Source: Rhodospirillales bacterium | GTDB taxonomy: Bacteria > Pseudomonadota > Alphaproteobacteria > Rhodospirillales > SHVQ01 | DNA length: 64,000 bases | Direction: 5' to 3' | Assembly: GCA_009694195.1 (NCBI GenBank) | Contig: SHVQ01000002.1 | Span: 97,576-161,575 of the forward strand | Shown: positions 8,761-18,670 of the stretch, piece by piece | Layout: each line of letters opens with the position of its first letter | How positions within the stretch are numbered: the stretch's first letter is position 1 | Notes under the pieces: generated by a model | What the model was told of the DNA's origin: nothing | Databases searched by the model: none | Seen by the model: only the letters and a program-made list of their open reading frames with translations | Translations under genes and position numbers: made by a program

Positions 8761-9684
8761 TCACAAGTTCAGGACCCTGAAAGGACGGATTTCTCCGCCC
8801 TTGATCCGGGCCAGCGCCACCATTCGCCCGTCCGCCATCGCGCAAACGACGGCCTCGGGGTCGATTTCGTGAAGCTGGGTCCGGCTCGCGACCGCGAGCA
8901 ATGAAACCGGTTGACCCCGCTTCAGGCGGCGGGCTTCGGCTTCCGTCAGGGCCAATGCCGGGATGTCGGCCAGCACGGTCTCGACAGGAAGCAGGATCCG
9001 CTCAAGCGCGGGACTATGCCCGAGAGTCTCGAGATTATCCAGAGGGATTGCGTGGCTTTCGTCGAAGGGTCCGACCGCCAGGCGGCGGAGCGCCGTCACG
9101 TGGCCGTAGGTGCCGAGCTTGAGCGCGATGTCGCGGGCAAGGCTCCGCATATAGGCCCCCTTTCCCGCCGCCACCTCGAACTCCGCGTGGTCCGTGTCCG
9201 GGATCGCTACGAGCTCGAAACGATCGATCCGGATGCTGCGCGCCTTGAGATCGACCGGCTCGTTGGCGCGGGCGAGCGCGTAGGCCCGCCGGCCTTGAAC
9301 TTTGATCGCCGAATAGGTGGGCGGCACCTGCTCGATCATGCCCGTGAAGGCGGGGAGCACGCTTCGGATGGCTTCGTCCGTCGGGCGCTCCGGGCTCGTC
9401 GCCGTCACCGCGCCTTCGCGATCGTCCGTCGTCCGCGCCTCGCCCCAGCGAACGGTAAAGCGATACTTCTTCGCCCCGTCGAGCACATAGGCAACCATCT
9501 TCGTCGCCTCGCCGAGGGCGACCGGCAGAACCCCCGTCGCGATCGGGTCGAGCGTTCCGCCATGGCCGGCCTTTGCCGCATCCGTCATTTTGATCACGCG
9601 CGTGACGACGTTGCTGGACGTCAGGCCCGCGGGCTTGTCGATGACGAGCCAGCCGTGCAACGGCCGGCCCTGCCGCTTAGCCAT
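8761..9684 (-). CDS. truB: tRNA pseudouridine(55) synthase
   Basis: 307 residues. It converts U55 to pseudouridine in the T-loop of tRNAs. The catalytic Asp46 is in HGGTLDPIATGVLP; KPAGLTSSNVV near residue 17 and a C-terminal PUA-like region are present. The start at 9684 overlaps the end of rbfA by 8 bp (ATGGCTAA), a translational coupling, and is preceded by GAGAGGGGG; the longer frame to 9735 runs through rbfA codons. Confidence 0.95.
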   Translation of the reverse strand: MAKRQGRPLHGWLVIDKPAGLTSSNVVTRVIKMTDAAKAGHGGTLDPIATGVLPVALGEATKMVAYVLDGAKKYRFTVRWGEARTTDDREGAVTATSPERPTDEAIRSVLPAFTGMIEQVPPTYSAIKVQGRRAYALARANEPVDLKARSIRIDRFELVAIPDTDHAEFEVAAGKGAYMRSLARDIALKLGTYGHVTALRRLAVGPFDESHAIPLDNLETLGHSPALERILLPVETVLADIPALALTEAEARRLKRGQPVSLLAVASRTQLHEIDPEAVVCAMADGRMVALARIKGGEIRPFRVLNL

Positions 9685-10117
9685 GCCCCCTCTCTCGGCC
9701 TCGCCCGCGTTTCCGGGCGGGCAACGCGCCCGCATCCGGCTGCGCGGCTGGAGCCTCGCTCTGCCTGAGGAGATCTTCGATGCGCGTCGCGCGCGCGAAC
9801 GCGTTGTCGGCGGAAAAGGCGAGCGCCGGGACGAATCTGAGCCGCACCGTCTCCGCGATCCGCCGGCGGATGAAGGGGCTCGCCCGCGTCAGCGCGGCGA
9901 CGACCGGCTCGGTCTCCGACCCCCCGAGCGGCAGGACGTAGGCGGTCGCACTGCGGAGATCGGGACTGACCTGCACCTCCGTCACGGTCACCGAAATCCC
10001 TTGGAGGCCGGGATCGCGCACTTCGCCCCGTTCGAGCATCCACGCAAGCGCGTGGCGGAGCTCCTCGCCGACCCGCAATTGCCGCTGGCTCGGGCCCCGA
10101 GCGTCCCGCCTCACCAT
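9677..10117 (-). CDS. rbfA: Ribosome-binding factor A
   Basis: A 146-residue KH-like protein that helps mature the 5' end of 16S rRNA in the 30S subunit. The core from RVGEELRHAL to IRRRIAETVRLRFVPAL matches the family, and the tail after residue 120 is a low-complexity Ala/Arg extension. It follows infB by 117 bp and overlaps truB. Confidence 0.93.
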   Translation of the reverse strand: MVRRDARGPSQRQLRVGEELRHALAWMLERGEVRDPGLQGISVTVTEVQVSPDLRSATAYVLPLGGSETEPVVAALTRASPFIRRRIAETVRLRFVPALAFSADNAFARATRIEDLLRQSEAPAAQPDAGALPARKRGRGRERGHG

Positions 10118-10234
10118 GACGACCTCACATCCGAATCCATTCGGCCGCTTTCATCCCGCGCGGGTATTCAGGAAATTCCCGCTTGCGCGCGGCCTTGCTT
10201 TGGGCCGCGCCGACGACCGACCGCGTTTTGAACG

Positions 10235-12796
10235 TTAGAGCGCGCGGGAGATCTCTTGGATCTCGAAACACTCCACCACGTCTTTTTCGCGAATATCCTG
10301 ATAGTTGGCGAAGGCCATGCCGCATTCCAGTCCCTGCTTGACCTCGCGCGCGTCGTCCTTGAAGCGCTTCAGCTGCGACAAATCACCCTCGTGAATGACC
10401 ACGTTGTCGCGCAAGAGCCGCACTTTCGCGCCCCGTTTGACGACGCCTTCGGTCACCATGCAGCCCGCGATTTTGCCGACTTTCGTGATCGCGAACACTT
10501 GACGGATCTCGGCGTACCCGATGATGTTTTCCTTGAGCTCCGGCTTCAACAGTCCCGACAGCGCCTTCTTCATATCCTCGGTCACGTCGTAGATGATCGA
10601 GTAATAGCGAATATCGACGCCGTCGCGGCGGGCGAGCTCGCGCGCCTGCGGATTGGCACGCACGTTGAACCCGACGATGAGCGCTCCGGACGCGCGGCCA
10701 AGCGTGACGTCCGATTCGTTGATCGCGCCGACCCCGGCGTGCAGCACTTTGACTTCCACTTCGTCCGTCGAGATCTTTTCGATCGCGCCCTGGATCGCTT
10801 CAACCGAGCCGTGCACGTCGGCCTTCACGATGACCGGCAGAATCTCGCCCTCGCCCTCCTTGATCTTCTCCATCATCTGCTCGAGGGTCCCGCGCGACAC
10901 GGAGGCGGCCTTCACGTTCCGTTGGCGGCGCTGGCGGAACTCGGAGATCTCGCGTGCGCGGCCTTCGCCGTCCACCGCGACGAAATCGTCGCCCGCGGCG
11001 GGCGTGCCCGTGAGCCCGACGATCTCGACCGGAACGCCCGGACCCGCCTCGTTCACGGTCTGCCCGTGGGCATCGAAGAGCGCGCGGACGCGGCCCCACT
11101 CGGGCCCGGCGACGAACACGTCGCCCACGCGCAAGGTTCCGCGTTGCACGAGGACGGTTGCGACCGAGCCGCGGCCTTGCGTCATTTTCGCTTCGACGAT
11201 GGTGCCCTCGGCCGGGCGGTTCGGGTTTGCCCTGAGATCGAGGACTTCCGCCTGCAACAGAATGATCTCCTCGAGCTTGTCGAGGTTTTTCTTTTCCTTC
11301 GCGGAAACTTCGACGAACAACACTTCGCCGCCCATCTCTTCGCCGACCAGGCCGTGCTGGAGCAGCTCCTGCTTGATGCGCTGCGGATCGGCGTCTGGCT
11401 TATCGATCTTGTTGATCGCGACGATGATCGGGACCTCGGCCGCTTTCGCGTGATGAATGGCTTCGATCGTCTGCGGCATGACGCCGTCGTCGGCCGCTAC
11501 CACCAGAACCACGATGTCGGTCACGCGCGCGCCGCGTGCCCGCATCTCGGTGAATGCGGCGTGGCCGGGCGTGTCGATGAACGAGATCTTGGCGCCGGAC
11601 GACAGCGTGACCTGATAGGCGCCGATGTGCTGCGTGATTCCGCCGGCCTCGTGCGCGGCGACGTCGGTCTCGCGGAGCGCGTCCAGGAGCGACGTCTTGC
11701 CGTGGTCGACGTGCCCCATGATCGTGACGACCGGCGGGCGAACCGTCCGTGCCGTGTCCTCGTCCGCCTGCTGGCGAAGGCCGATCTCGACGTCGGATTC
11801 CGAGACTCGCTTCACGATGTGGCCGAACTCGCGGACGATGAGCTCGGCGGTGTCGGCGTCGATCGTCTGCGTGATCGTCACCATCACGCCCATGTTCATC
11901 AACGACTTGATCACCGCAGCCCCGCGCTCGGCCATGCGGTTCGCGAGCTCCTGCACCGTTATCGTCTCCGGGATCACGATGTCGCGCGCGAACTTCTGGA
12001 TCTCGACCGGCTGCTGCAGGAGCTTCAAGCGCTCGCGTTCCCGCGCGCGCTTGACGGACGCGAGGCTCCGCATCCGTTCCTCCTCGTCACCAAGCGCGAC
12101 GGCAATCGTGAGCTTGGCGGAACGCCTGCGGGGCTCGCCGCGGCGGGCGCTCGGGGCCGGCCGCTTCGGCTCCACGCGTCCATGCCGCTTGACGGCCCCC
12201 TTGCGGTCGTCGTCGGTCTCTTCTTCTTCGTGCGCCTGCAGCTTGAGCACAGCCGCTGCCGCGGCGGCCTTGGCCTGCTCCTCGACTTTGCGGCGGGTTT
12301 CCTCTTCCGTGGCCCGGCGCGCATCCGCCTCCTCGGCGGCTTTGCGCGACGATTCCTCGGCCGCGCGCGCCTCTTCTTCGGCCGTGCGGGCCGTGGCCTC
12401 GGGATCGGCGGATTCCAGCGGGTCGTGCTCGTCGCCTTTTTTCGCCCCCTCGAGCGCACGCGCACGCGCCGCTTTTTCTTCGTTCGTGAGATGGCCGGGG
12501 CCGGGACGGCGTCCCGGCGCTTCGCTGAAAGCCGCGGCGGCTTCGGTCGACTGCGGCTCGAAGACCTCGGCGACGGCCGCTGTCGGCTGCGCCTTGACTT
12601 CGGCCATGCGCCCGCCGGCGTCGGGGGCGAAGGTGCGCTTCTTGCGCACCTCGACCTGGACCATTTTCGAGCGTCCATGGGAGAAGCTTTGCCGGACCTG
12701 GCCCGACTCGACGGTCTTCTTAAGCTCGAGCTTGCCCGGCCGCGAAATCGTCAGCGGCTTTCCCTTATCGTGTTCCTGCTCTTCGGTTTCGGTCAT
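10235..12796 (-). CDS. infB: Translation initiation factor IF-2
   Basis: About 853 residues. It delivers initiator fMet-tRNA to the 30S subunit. A long charged Glu/Lys/Ala N-terminus (to about residue 260) is followed by the IF2 N domain and a GTPase domain with GHVDHGKTS (about 365), DTPGH and NKID. The ATG at 12796 gives a family-like beginning ([18 protein letters not shown]); TTG at 12820 in the same frame is an alternative. It starts 44 bp after ylxR in the rimP-nusA-ylxR-infB-rbfA-truB order. Confidence 0.96.
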   Translation of the reverse strand: MTETEEQEHDKGKPLTISRPGKLELKKTVESGQVRQSFSHGRSKMVQVEVRKKRTFAPDAGGRMAEVKAQPTAAVAEVFEPQSTEAAAAFSEAPGRRPGPGHLTNEEKAARARALEGAKKGDEHDPLESADPEATARTAEEEARAAEESSRKAAEEADARRATEEETRRKVEEQAKAAAAAAVLKLQAHEEEETDDDRKGAVKRHGRVEPKRPAPSARRGEPRRRSAKLTIAVALGDEEERMRSLASVKRARERERLKLLQQPVEIQKFARDIVIPETITVQELANRMAERGAAVIKSLMNMGVMVTITQTIDADTAELIVREFGHIVKRVSESDVEIGLRQQADEDTARTVRPPVVTIMGHVDHGKTSLLDALRETDVAAHEAGGITQHIGAYQVTLSSGAKISFIDTPGHAAFTEMRARGARVTDIVVLVVAADDGVMPQTIEAIHHAKAAEVPIIVAINKIDKPDADPQRIKQELLQHGLVGEEMGGEVLFVEVSAKEKKNLDKLEEIILLQAEVLDLRANPNRPAEGTIVEAKMTQGRGSVATVLVQRGTLRVGDVFVAGPEWGRVRALFDAHGQTVNEAGPGVPVEIVGLTGTPAAGDDFVAVDGEGRAREISEFRQRRQRNVKAASVSRGTLEQMMEKIKEGEGEILPVIVKADVHGSVEAIQGAIEKISTDEVEVKVLHAGVGAINESDVTLGRASGALIVGFNVRANPQARELARRDGVDIRYYSIIYDVTEDMKKALSGLLKPELKENIIGYAEIRQVFAITKVGKIAGCMVTEGVVKRGAKVRLLRDNVVIHEGDLSQLKRFKDDAREVKQGLECGMAFANYQDIREKDVVECFEIQEISRAL

Positions 12797-12840
12797 TGCG
12801 CCCCGTTTCACATTCGACAAACGTCGTCCACGTGTCCCTA

Positions 12841-13482
12841 TCAGCCTCGTACGCCAGCGGTCGCGCCGACACTTCGATTCCGGAAGCCCGCCAGGCGCGA
12901 CACGTCGTCACGCAAGCGGGCCGCCGACCGTCCGAACACGACCGCGTGGACGGTTCTCTCGCGTCCAAGCGCGCTACCCAGCTCGTCCGCGCTGAAAAGG
13001 TCGATGCGCAGAAGGCCGGGCGCCCGGGCTTGGATCTGGTCGCGCCCGTCGAAGGCGGTCAGGAGAACGCTCTCTTCGGTCTTGGCGCCCGCGTTCCCGA
13101 GCCACGCCCTGACCCTTTCGAAGCCGGCAACCAGTTCGCCGGCCCGCCGGGCGAGGCCGATCCGGTCGAGGCAACGCTTCGCCAAAACGCGCTCGACCCG
13201 ATCGGCAAGATCGGAAGGCACGGACACGGACGCCTTCGCTGCCCGCGCGAAAACGTTCCGGGCTGCCGCCGTATTTATCATATCGCGGTCGGCGCACAAC
13301 CAGAAGCCCCGGCCCGGGAGCCGGGCGTCCACGTCGGCTAGGATCTCGTCGTCGGGTCCGACAACGAAACGAACCATGCGGGAGCGGTCGCCCGTGGCGC
13401 CACACACGATGCAGCGGCGCATCGGGGTTTTCCCCTCGATGCCGACATCGCGCGCCCGTTGATGCCGCCGGCTTCGCCCCAT
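12841..13482 (-). CDS. YlxR (DUF448) RNA-binding protein with L7Ae-like domain
   Basis: 213 residues. The N-terminal YlxR domain shows [19 protein letters not shown] (about 22-40) and [11 protein letters not shown]. The second half (from about 95) resembles the ribosomal L7Ae/YlxQ family. The two are separate genes in Firmicutes and fused in Alphaproteobacteria. The position between nusA and infB is conserved; a role in RNA binding or nucleoid-linked regulation is inferred from family work. Confidence 0.85.
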   Translation of the reverse strand: MGRSRRHQRARDVGIEGKTPMRRCIVCGATGDRSRMVRFVVGPDDEILADVDARLPGRGFWLCADRDMINTAAARNVFARAAKASVSVPSDLADRVERVLAKRCLDRIGLARRAGELVAGFERVRAWLGNAGAKTEESVLLTAFDGRDQIQARAPGLLRIDLFSADELGSALGRERTVHAVVFGRSAARLRDDVSRLAGFRNRSVGATAGVRG

Positions 13483-13495
13483 GACCCGTTCCGCC

Positions 13496-15055
13496 TCACT
13501 GCTTTGCCGCTTCGGCGGAGGCTTCGGCCGGCGGGAACCAGTGCGCCCGGGCAGCCATGATGATCTCGTTCGCCTTCGTCTCCGTCAGCGTTCCGGGAGG
13601 CGCGATTTCGATCAGCTCGTCGCTTGCAAGATCGGCGAGGTTGTCGAGGGTCGTGATTCCCTTCTCGCCGAGCGCCACCAACAACGTCGGCGTGACCCCA
13701 TCGATCGCGGCCAGCGCATCGTCGACCTTGAGCTCGCGGCGTCGGCGCGTGAGCTCCTCATCGCGCTTCGCAAGATAATTGCGCGCGCGGTTGCGGAGCT
13801 CCTCGGCGACGGACGGCTCGAAACCTTCGATTCCAGTGATATCTTCGACCGGAACATAGGCGACATCCTCGACCGAAGAGAACCCTTCGGTTACCAAGAG
13901 GCGCGCGATGACGTCGTCCACGTCGAGCGCTTCGATGAACAGATTCGAGCGGGTCCGGAACTCCTCCGTCCGGCGCTCCGATTCCTCGCCCTCCGTCATG
14001 ATATCGATGTCCCAACCCGAGAGCTGCGAGGCGAGCCGCACGTTCTGGCCGCGCCGGCCGATGGCGAGGGAAAGCTGGTCGTCCGGGACCACCACCTCGA
14101 TGCGGTGGGCTTCCTCGTCCAACACGACCTTCGCAACTTCCGCCGGCGCGAGCGCATTGACGATGAAGGTCGCGGGATCCTGCGACCACTGAATGATGTC
14201 GATCTTTTCGCCTTGCAGCTCGCCGACCACAGCCTGGACACGCGATCCGCGCATACCGATGCAGGGGCCGACGGGATCGATGCTGGAATCGTGCGAGAGA
14301 ACGGCGATCTTGGCGCGCGAGCCGGAATCGCGGGCAACCGCCTTGATCTCGATGATCCCGTCGTAGATTTCCGGGACTTCCTGGGCAAACAGCTTCGCCA
14401 TGAACTGCGGGTGCGTGCGCGACAGGAAAATCTGGGGACCGCGGGATTCCTCGCGCACGTCGAAGATGTAGGCGCGGATGCGGTCGCCGACGTTGAAATG
14501 CTCGCGCGGGATCGCTTCTTCGCGGCGAAGCAGGGCTTCCGCCCGCCCGAGATCGACAATCACGTTGCCGTACTCGATCCGTTTGACGAGACCGTTGACG
14601 ATCTCGCTCATGCGATCCTTGTACTCGGCGTATTGCCGCTTGCGCTCCGCCTCGCGCACCTTTTGGACGATGACCTGCTTCGCCGTCTGCGCCGCGATGC
14701 GCCCGAAATCGATGGGCGGCAGCCGCTCGACGATGAATTCGCCGACCTTGATGTCCGGATTGCCGGCCGTCGCACGCTCGAGCGTGGTCTGCGTCAGCTC
14801 GTTCTCGATCTGCTCCTTGGCTTCGACCACCTGGGTGTAGCGGGCGAGCCCGATCTCGCCGTTCGTGCGGTCGATGTGGGCGCGGATGTCGTGTTCGTGG
14901 CCGTACTTGGAGCGGCCGGCCTTTTGAATGGCCTGCTCCATGGCTTGCAGAACCTCCTCGCGATCGATGCCCTTGTCGCGGGCCACCGTATCGGCGACCT
15001 GCAATAGCTCAGGCCGCGCATACACGGCACCCGCAGCTGACGTCGTCTCACTCAT
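13496..15055 (-). CDS. nusA: Transcription termination/antitermination protein NusA
   Basis: 519 residues. It binds RNA polymerase and nascent RNA to control pausing and termination. Domains in order: N-terminal polymerase-binding (1-130), S1 (about 135-200), two KH domains ([27 protein letters not shown] near 320), and C-terminal helix-hairpin-helix repeats ending [15 protein letters not shown]. Its ATG overlaps the rimP stop as ATGA. Confidence 0.96.
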   Translation of the reverse strand: MSETTSAAGAVYARPELLQVADTVARDKGIDREEVLQAMEQAIQKAGRSKYGHEHDIRAHIDRTNGEIGLARYTQVVEAKEQIENELTQTTLERATAGNPDIKVGEFIVERLPPIDFGRIAAQTAKQVIVQKVREAERKRQYAEYKDRMSEIVNGLVKRIEYGNVIVDLGRAEALLRREEAIPREHFNVGDRIRAYIFDVREESRGPQIFLSRTHPQFMAKLFAQEVPEIYDGIIEIKAVARDSGSRAKIAVLSHDSSIDPVGPCIGMRGSRVQAVVGELQGEKIDIIQWSQDPATFIVNALAPAEVAKVVLDEEAHRIEVVVPDDQLSLAIGRRGQNVRLASQLSGWDIDIMTEGEESERRTEEFRTRSNLFIEALDVDDVIARLLVTEGFSSVEDVAYVPVEDITGIEGFEPSVAEELRNRARNYLAKRDEELTRRRRELKVDDALAAIDGVTPTLLVALGEKGITTLDNLADLASDELIEIAPPGTLTETKANEIIMAARAHWFPPAEASAEAAKQ

Positions 15056-15543
15056 GATTTTCGACCACCTTCCGATGCCGCCAATACCTCGTCCGTCACC
15101 ACCAGCTTTGCCCGCTCGATGCTCGCAAACTCGAGAGCAAGCTGTTGGCCGTCCACCTCGAGCTTCACCTGGTCGCCCTCGGCGCCGAGTAGCCGGCCCT
15201 TGAATTTGCGGCGGCCCTCGATGGGAAAGGCCGTTTCAACCCGCGCTTCGCGCCCCGCGTAGCGTTCATAGTCCCGGAGCGCCGTCAGGGGCCGGTCCAA
15301 TCCGGGCGAGCTGACCTCAAGGGTATAGGGCCCCTCGATCGGATCCTCGACATCAAGAAGCGCCGATACGGTGCGGGAAATATTGGCGCAATCGTCAATC
15401 GTGATGGGGCGGCCGTCGTGCCGTTCCGCCATCACTTGGACGCGCCGCTCAAATCGTCCGAGCACCAGCACGCGCACGATGCCGAAGCCCATGGATTCCA
15501 CGGTCGGCCGGATCAGAGCCTCAACGCGGCGTGAGAAATCCAT
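15052..15543 (-). CDS. rimP: Ribosome maturation factor RimP
   Basis: 163 residues. It is needed for assembly of the 30S head. The YhbC core is clear (YTLEVSSPGLDRPLTALRDYERYAGREA) with an SH3-like C-terminal domain. First gene of the nusA operon: AAGGA lies 6 nt before the ATG, and a leader with a terminator-type hairpin precedes it. The last codon overlaps nusA. Confidence 0.95.
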   Translation of the reverse strand: MDFSRRVEALIRPTVESMGFGIVRVLVLGRFERRVQVMAERHDGRPITIDDCANISRTVSALLDVEDPIEGPYTLEVSSPGLDRPLTALRDYERYAGREARVETAFPIEGRRKFKGRLLGAEGDQVKLEVDGQQLALEFASIERAKLVVTDEVLAASEGGRKS

Positions 15544-15658
15544 TCGGGGTCCTTAGTTTCCTCGTTACGGGCCCTAAAAAACAAAAGGCGGGGCGAGCCC
15601 ACCCCACCAAATCCAACCTTAGGCTAGATTTAACGAGTCCCAACTGTGAATGTTCGCC
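15544..15658 (-). ncRNA. rimP leader (putative attenuator)
   Basis: A 5' leader of about 115 nt before rimP. In the direction of transcription it has a first stem (15631-15609, AAATCTAGCC with GGTTGGATTT, loop TAA), then an intrinsic terminator (15608-15576), then the rimP ribosome site. This matches the alphaproteobacterial rimP leader described from comparative genomics as a putative attenuator ahead of the nusA operon. I judged it from layout, not by covariance-model search. Confidence 0.65.
15576..15608 (-). terminator. Intrinsic terminator inside the rimP leader
   Basis: GGTGGGG pairs with CCCCGCC around TGGGCTCG and is followed by TTTTGTTTTTT. It lies 32 nt before the rimP start, so it must be read through for the operon to be expressed, which is the mark of an attenuator. 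Confidence 0.75.
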
Positions 15659-15664
15659 GTCCCA

Positions 15665-15692
15665 TATATACTCTAGTCGCTCTGGAATTCAA
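15665..15692 (-). promoter_or_regulatory. Promoter of the rimP-nusA-infB operon
   Basis: TTGAAT (15692-15687), 16 nt, TATATA (15670-15665) on the minus strand. Predicted start is near 15658, just before the attenuator hairpins. Confidence 0.6.
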
Positions 15693-15755
15693 GGTTCTTG
15701 CGGCCTCCAGAGGCAACGCCGGTGCGGCGCCCGTTACGTTAAAACGCGACGGACG

Positions 15756-16469
15756 TTAACCACGCGGACGGCGCTGGAACCGAAGAAAGACGCAGGCGCT
15801 CTCCGCCACCTTGGCCTTCGCCTCGTAACGGGTTTCGAAGCCGTCTTCCGGCCTTTCCCGCCAGTCGCGCGGCGTCCTCGCAAGCCACATGAAATCCGGG
15901 TGACGCGTCAGCAAATCGAGGGTCCACCGCACGTACTCCGCGTGGTCGGTTGCAAAGCGAAACTCGCCTCCGTCCGCGAGCAGGCGCGCGATCTCGTCGA
16001 GAGTCCCCGGCGTGACGATGCGGCGCCGCTGGTGGCGTTTCTTCGGCCAGGGATCGGAGAACAGGAGGAACACGCGCCCGATGCTGGCGGCAGCGAGGCG
16101 GGGGAGCAGCAACCGGGCATCGTCGTCGAAAATGCGGATGTTGGAAATGCCTTCGTCCTGAATCCGTGCAAGCAGGCTCGCGACGCCGTTCACGAAGGGC
16201 TCGCATCCGATGAGCCCGACATCGGGATGCGCCGTCGCCTGGCCGACGAGATGCTCGCCGGCCCCGAAGCCGATTTCCAGCCATACCTGCGGCGGCCGCG
16301 GCGCAAAGAGAGACGCGGGGTCGAGCGGCCGAGGAGCCGGCGGGAGCGCGATCCTAAGGTCGGGAAGCAGACGGTCCAGCAGCGCCTGCCGGCCCTGGCG
16401 CAATCGGTGGCCGCGACGGCGACCGTAGAAGCGAGGGTGTTGAGGGACGGGGGTGCGGGAGTCCGTCAC
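15756..16469 (-). CDS. trmB: tRNA (guanine-N7)-methyltransferase
   Basis: 237 residues. It methylates G46 in the variable loop of tRNA with S-adenosylmethionine. The Rossmann SAM site ([10 protein letters not shown], about 63) and the downstream [14 protein letters not shown] signature are present. It begins with GTG, overlapping the metK stop by 4 bp, so the SAM maker and a SAM user are co-translated. Confidence 0.94.
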   Translation of the reverse strand: MTDSRTPVPQHPRFYGRRRGHRLRQGRQALLDRLLPDLRIALPPAPRPLDPASLFAPRPPQVWLEIGFGAGEHLVGQATAHPDVGLIGCEPFVNGVASLLARIQDEGISNIRIFDDDARLLLPRLAAASIGRVFLLFSDPWPKKRHQRRRIVTPGTLDEIARLLADGGEFRFATDHAEYVRWTLDLLTRHPDFMWLARTPRDWRERPEDGFETRYEAKAKVAESACVFLRFQRRPRG

Positions 16470-17641
16470 CGGGCGCCGAAGGCGGAGCGGAGCGTATCAA
16501 CCAGATCGGTCCGCTCCCACGAGAAGCCGCCATCGGCCTCCGGCGTTCGGCCGAAATGCCCGTAGGCTGCGGCCCGCGCGTAAATCGGCCGATTGAGCCC
16601 GAGGTGCTCGCGGATGCCGCGCGGCGACAGATTGACCGCTTCCTGTAACACCGTCGAGAGCCGATGCTCATCCACAGTGCCGGTTCCGTGCAGGTCGATG
16701 TACACGGACAAGGGCTTGGCGACGCCGATGGCATAGGAGACCTGGATCGTGCAGCGGTCGGCGAGCCCGGCCGCCACCACGTTCTTCGCGAGATACCGGG
16801 CGGCATAGGCGGCCGAGCGGTCGACCTTGGTCGGATCCTTGCCCGAGAACGCGCCGCCGCCGTGCGGCGCGGCGCCGCCGTAAGTGTCGACGATGATCTT
16901 GCGCCCGGTGACGCCGGTGTCGCCGTCGGGTCCGCCGACGACGAAGCGGCCCGTCGGGTTCACGTAAAAACTGTCCTCCGCGCACATCCAGCCCTTGGGC
17001 AGAACGCGGAGCACGTAAGGGCGCACGATTTCGCGGACATCGTCTTGCGAGAGATCGGGTGAATGTTGGGTTGAAACAACGACGCTCGCGGCGCTCACCG
17101 GCTTTCCGTTCTCGTACCGGAGCGTGATTTGGCTCTTGGCATCCGGCCCGAGGCCGGGCTCGGTTCGGGCGTGGCGGGCGTCGGCCAGCGCTCTTAAAAT
17201 GGCGTGCGCATAGTGGATCGGCGCCGGCATGAGGGCGTCCGTTTCACGGCACGCGTATCCGAACATCAGGCCTTGATCGCCGGCCCCTTCATCCTTGTTG
17301 CCCGCCGCATCCACGCCGACCGCAATGTCCTGCGACTGGGCGTGGACATAGCAATCGACCACGGCCTTTTGCCAGTGGAAGCCCTCTTGTTCGTAGCCGA
17401 TTTCCTTGACGCAGTTGCGGGCCACGCTCTCCAGCACCTTGTGGGTGATGGATGCCGGACCGCGGACCTCGCCCGCCATGATGATGCGGTTGGTCGTGAC
17501 GAGCGTCTCCACGGCGACGCGTGCTTGCGGCTCCGCGGCGAGATAGGTATCGACGATCGCGTCCGAGATGCGGTCGCAAATCTTGTCGGGATGGCCTTCC
17601 GAGACGGACTCGCTGGTGAAGAGATATTCTTTTCGCGACAC
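16466..17641 (-). CDS. metK: S-adenosylmethionine synthetase
   Basis: 391 residues. It makes SAM from methionine and ATP. The start of the protein ([18 protein letters not shown]) and the ATP-loop [12 protein letters not shown] and [16 protein letters not shown] motifs are intact. GTG at 17641 is chosen because GGAGG lies exactly 7 nt upstream and the length then fits the family; the frame stays open to a GTG at 17716 that would add 25 unconserved residues. The order is XRE regulator, metK, trmB. Confidence 0.95.
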   Translation of the reverse strand: MSRKEYLFTSESVSEGHPDKICDRISDAIVDTYLAAEPQARVAVETLVTTNRIIMAGEVRGPASITHKVLESVARNCVKEIGYEQEGFHWQKAVVDCYVHAQSQDIAVGVDAAGNKDEGAGDQGLMFGYACRETDALMPAPIHYAHAILRALADARHARTEPGLGPDAKSQITLRYENGKPVSAASVVVSTQHSPDLSQDDVREIVRPYVLRVLPKGWMCAEDSFYVNPTGRFVVGGPDGDTGVTGRKIIVDTYGGAAPHGGGAFSGKDPTKVDRSAAYAARYLAKNVVAAGLADRCTIQVSYAIGVAKPLSVYIDLHGTGTVDEHRLSTVLQEAVNLSPRGIREHLGLNRPIYARAAAYGHFGRTPEADGGFSWERTDLVDTLRSAFGAR

Positions 17642-17790
17642 GTGGATGCCTCCGATCGTGGTCACTACGTTTTGGACCGGGGCCTCAACGGTCTTGCCGT
17701 CGCGGGGGGAGCCCACTTAGCGCCTTTTTTTTCGTGGTGGCAAGCGGCCCAAATCCGTCCACGGCCGCCACTCGAAAGCGGGCGGCGGCC
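17642..17790 (-). promoter_or_regulatory. metK 5' leader with structured elements
   Basis: About 150 nt between the predicted start and the metK GTG. It opens with a hairpin (GGCCGCC with GGCGGCC, 17790-17763) and holds an A8 tract (17732-17725) and small stems (CGG-CAAGA-CCG) before GGAGG. metK leaders often carry SAM riboswitches, but I cannot match this one to SAM-I, SAM-II or the SAM/SAH type by eye. Confidence 0.35.
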
Positions 17791-17794
17791 GGTT

Positions 17795-17822
17795 ATTTGA
17801 CAAGGTTTGGCCGGAGCGTCAA
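17795..17822 (-). promoter_or_regulatory. Promoter of metK-trmB
   Basis: TTGACG (17822-17817), 16 nt, TCAAAT (17800-17795) on the minus strand, about 100 bp downstream of the XRE regulator stop. It suggests metK-trmB is transcribed separately from the regulator. Confidence 0.55.
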
Positions 17823-17921
17823 GGGATTTTGGAATTTTCCGCGCGAGGGGGCCGTTTGCGGGGGACACCCCCGCAGACCCCAAGGGGTGGCCGGCAAGCC
17901 GCACGGCTGGGGGGAAAAGCC

Positions 17922-18389
17922 CTATTCGGGAACAGCCTTGCCGGAGAGCGACTTGGTGAGCTCGAAGAGGCGCTTTCTCACGCGCGGGCTCGCAATGCGA
18001 TAGTAGGCACGCACCAACTCGAGCGTTTCGCGCTTCGCCATCGGATCAGGCTCCAGGTCCTTCTGGTCCTGGTCCTGGAGACCGACCCGCATGCGGCCTT
18101 CGCGCGTCCGCAGCACGTCCGGCATGTCTTCGAAAAAGTACGCGACCGGGACATCGAGAATGCGGCAGAATTCATAAATGCGCGAAGCGCCGATCCGGTT
18201 TGCGCCGCGTTCGTATTTCTGGATCTGCTGAAACGTCAGACCGACGGAATCTCCGAGCTTCTCTTGGCTCATGCCGAGGAGCGTCCGGCGCAATCGCACG
18301 CGCGCTCCGACATGGATATCAACGGGGTTGGGCACGCCTGGCGGCAAGCGTTCGAATTTTTGCCGCTTGGCGGATTTCGTTCGTTTCAT
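17922..18389 (-). CDS. XRE-family helix-turn-helix regulator
   Basis: 155 residues with one HTH_3 domain (about 25-85: VGARVRLRRTLLGMSQEKLG then GLTFQQIQKYERGANRI). The rest is charged helix with no recognisable ligand domain. ATG at 18389 has GGAG 8 nt upstream; the in-frame extension to 18497 is unlikely. Its place before metK is common in Alphaproteobacteria, but its target is not known. The GMSQEKLGDSVGLTFQQIQKYE core is typical of a widespread alphaproteobacterial family. Confidence 0.85.
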   Translation of the reverse strand: MKRTKSAKRQKFERLPPGVPNPVDIHVGARVRLRRTLLGMSQEKLGDSVGLTFQQIQKYERGANRIGASRIYEFCRILDVPVAYFFEDMPDVLRTREGRMRVGLQDQDQKDLEPDPMAKRETLELVRAYYRIASPRVRKRLFELTKSLSGKAVPE

Positions 18390-18670
18390 TCCGTATTCTC
18401 CATCTTCGCTATTCCTTCCCCCATGCCCCCGCGTCATATTCCCCACACGACGCACGGGATGTGGGCGCAACATAGGAACGCAACCCAGTGCCGTCAACCG
18501 TTCCCACCTCGCGCCTTTCCGTTCGCTATCATTCTTGTTCGAGAGTATTCGGTGGCACTCGGGCGCCGAGCATACTTTTCATCTATTGTATCCAATACGC
18601 CGACGACGCGGGCACTCAACCAAAAATATGCCCGCCTGGTGCGGGCGATACGGCCTGGAACAGCGCTAAA

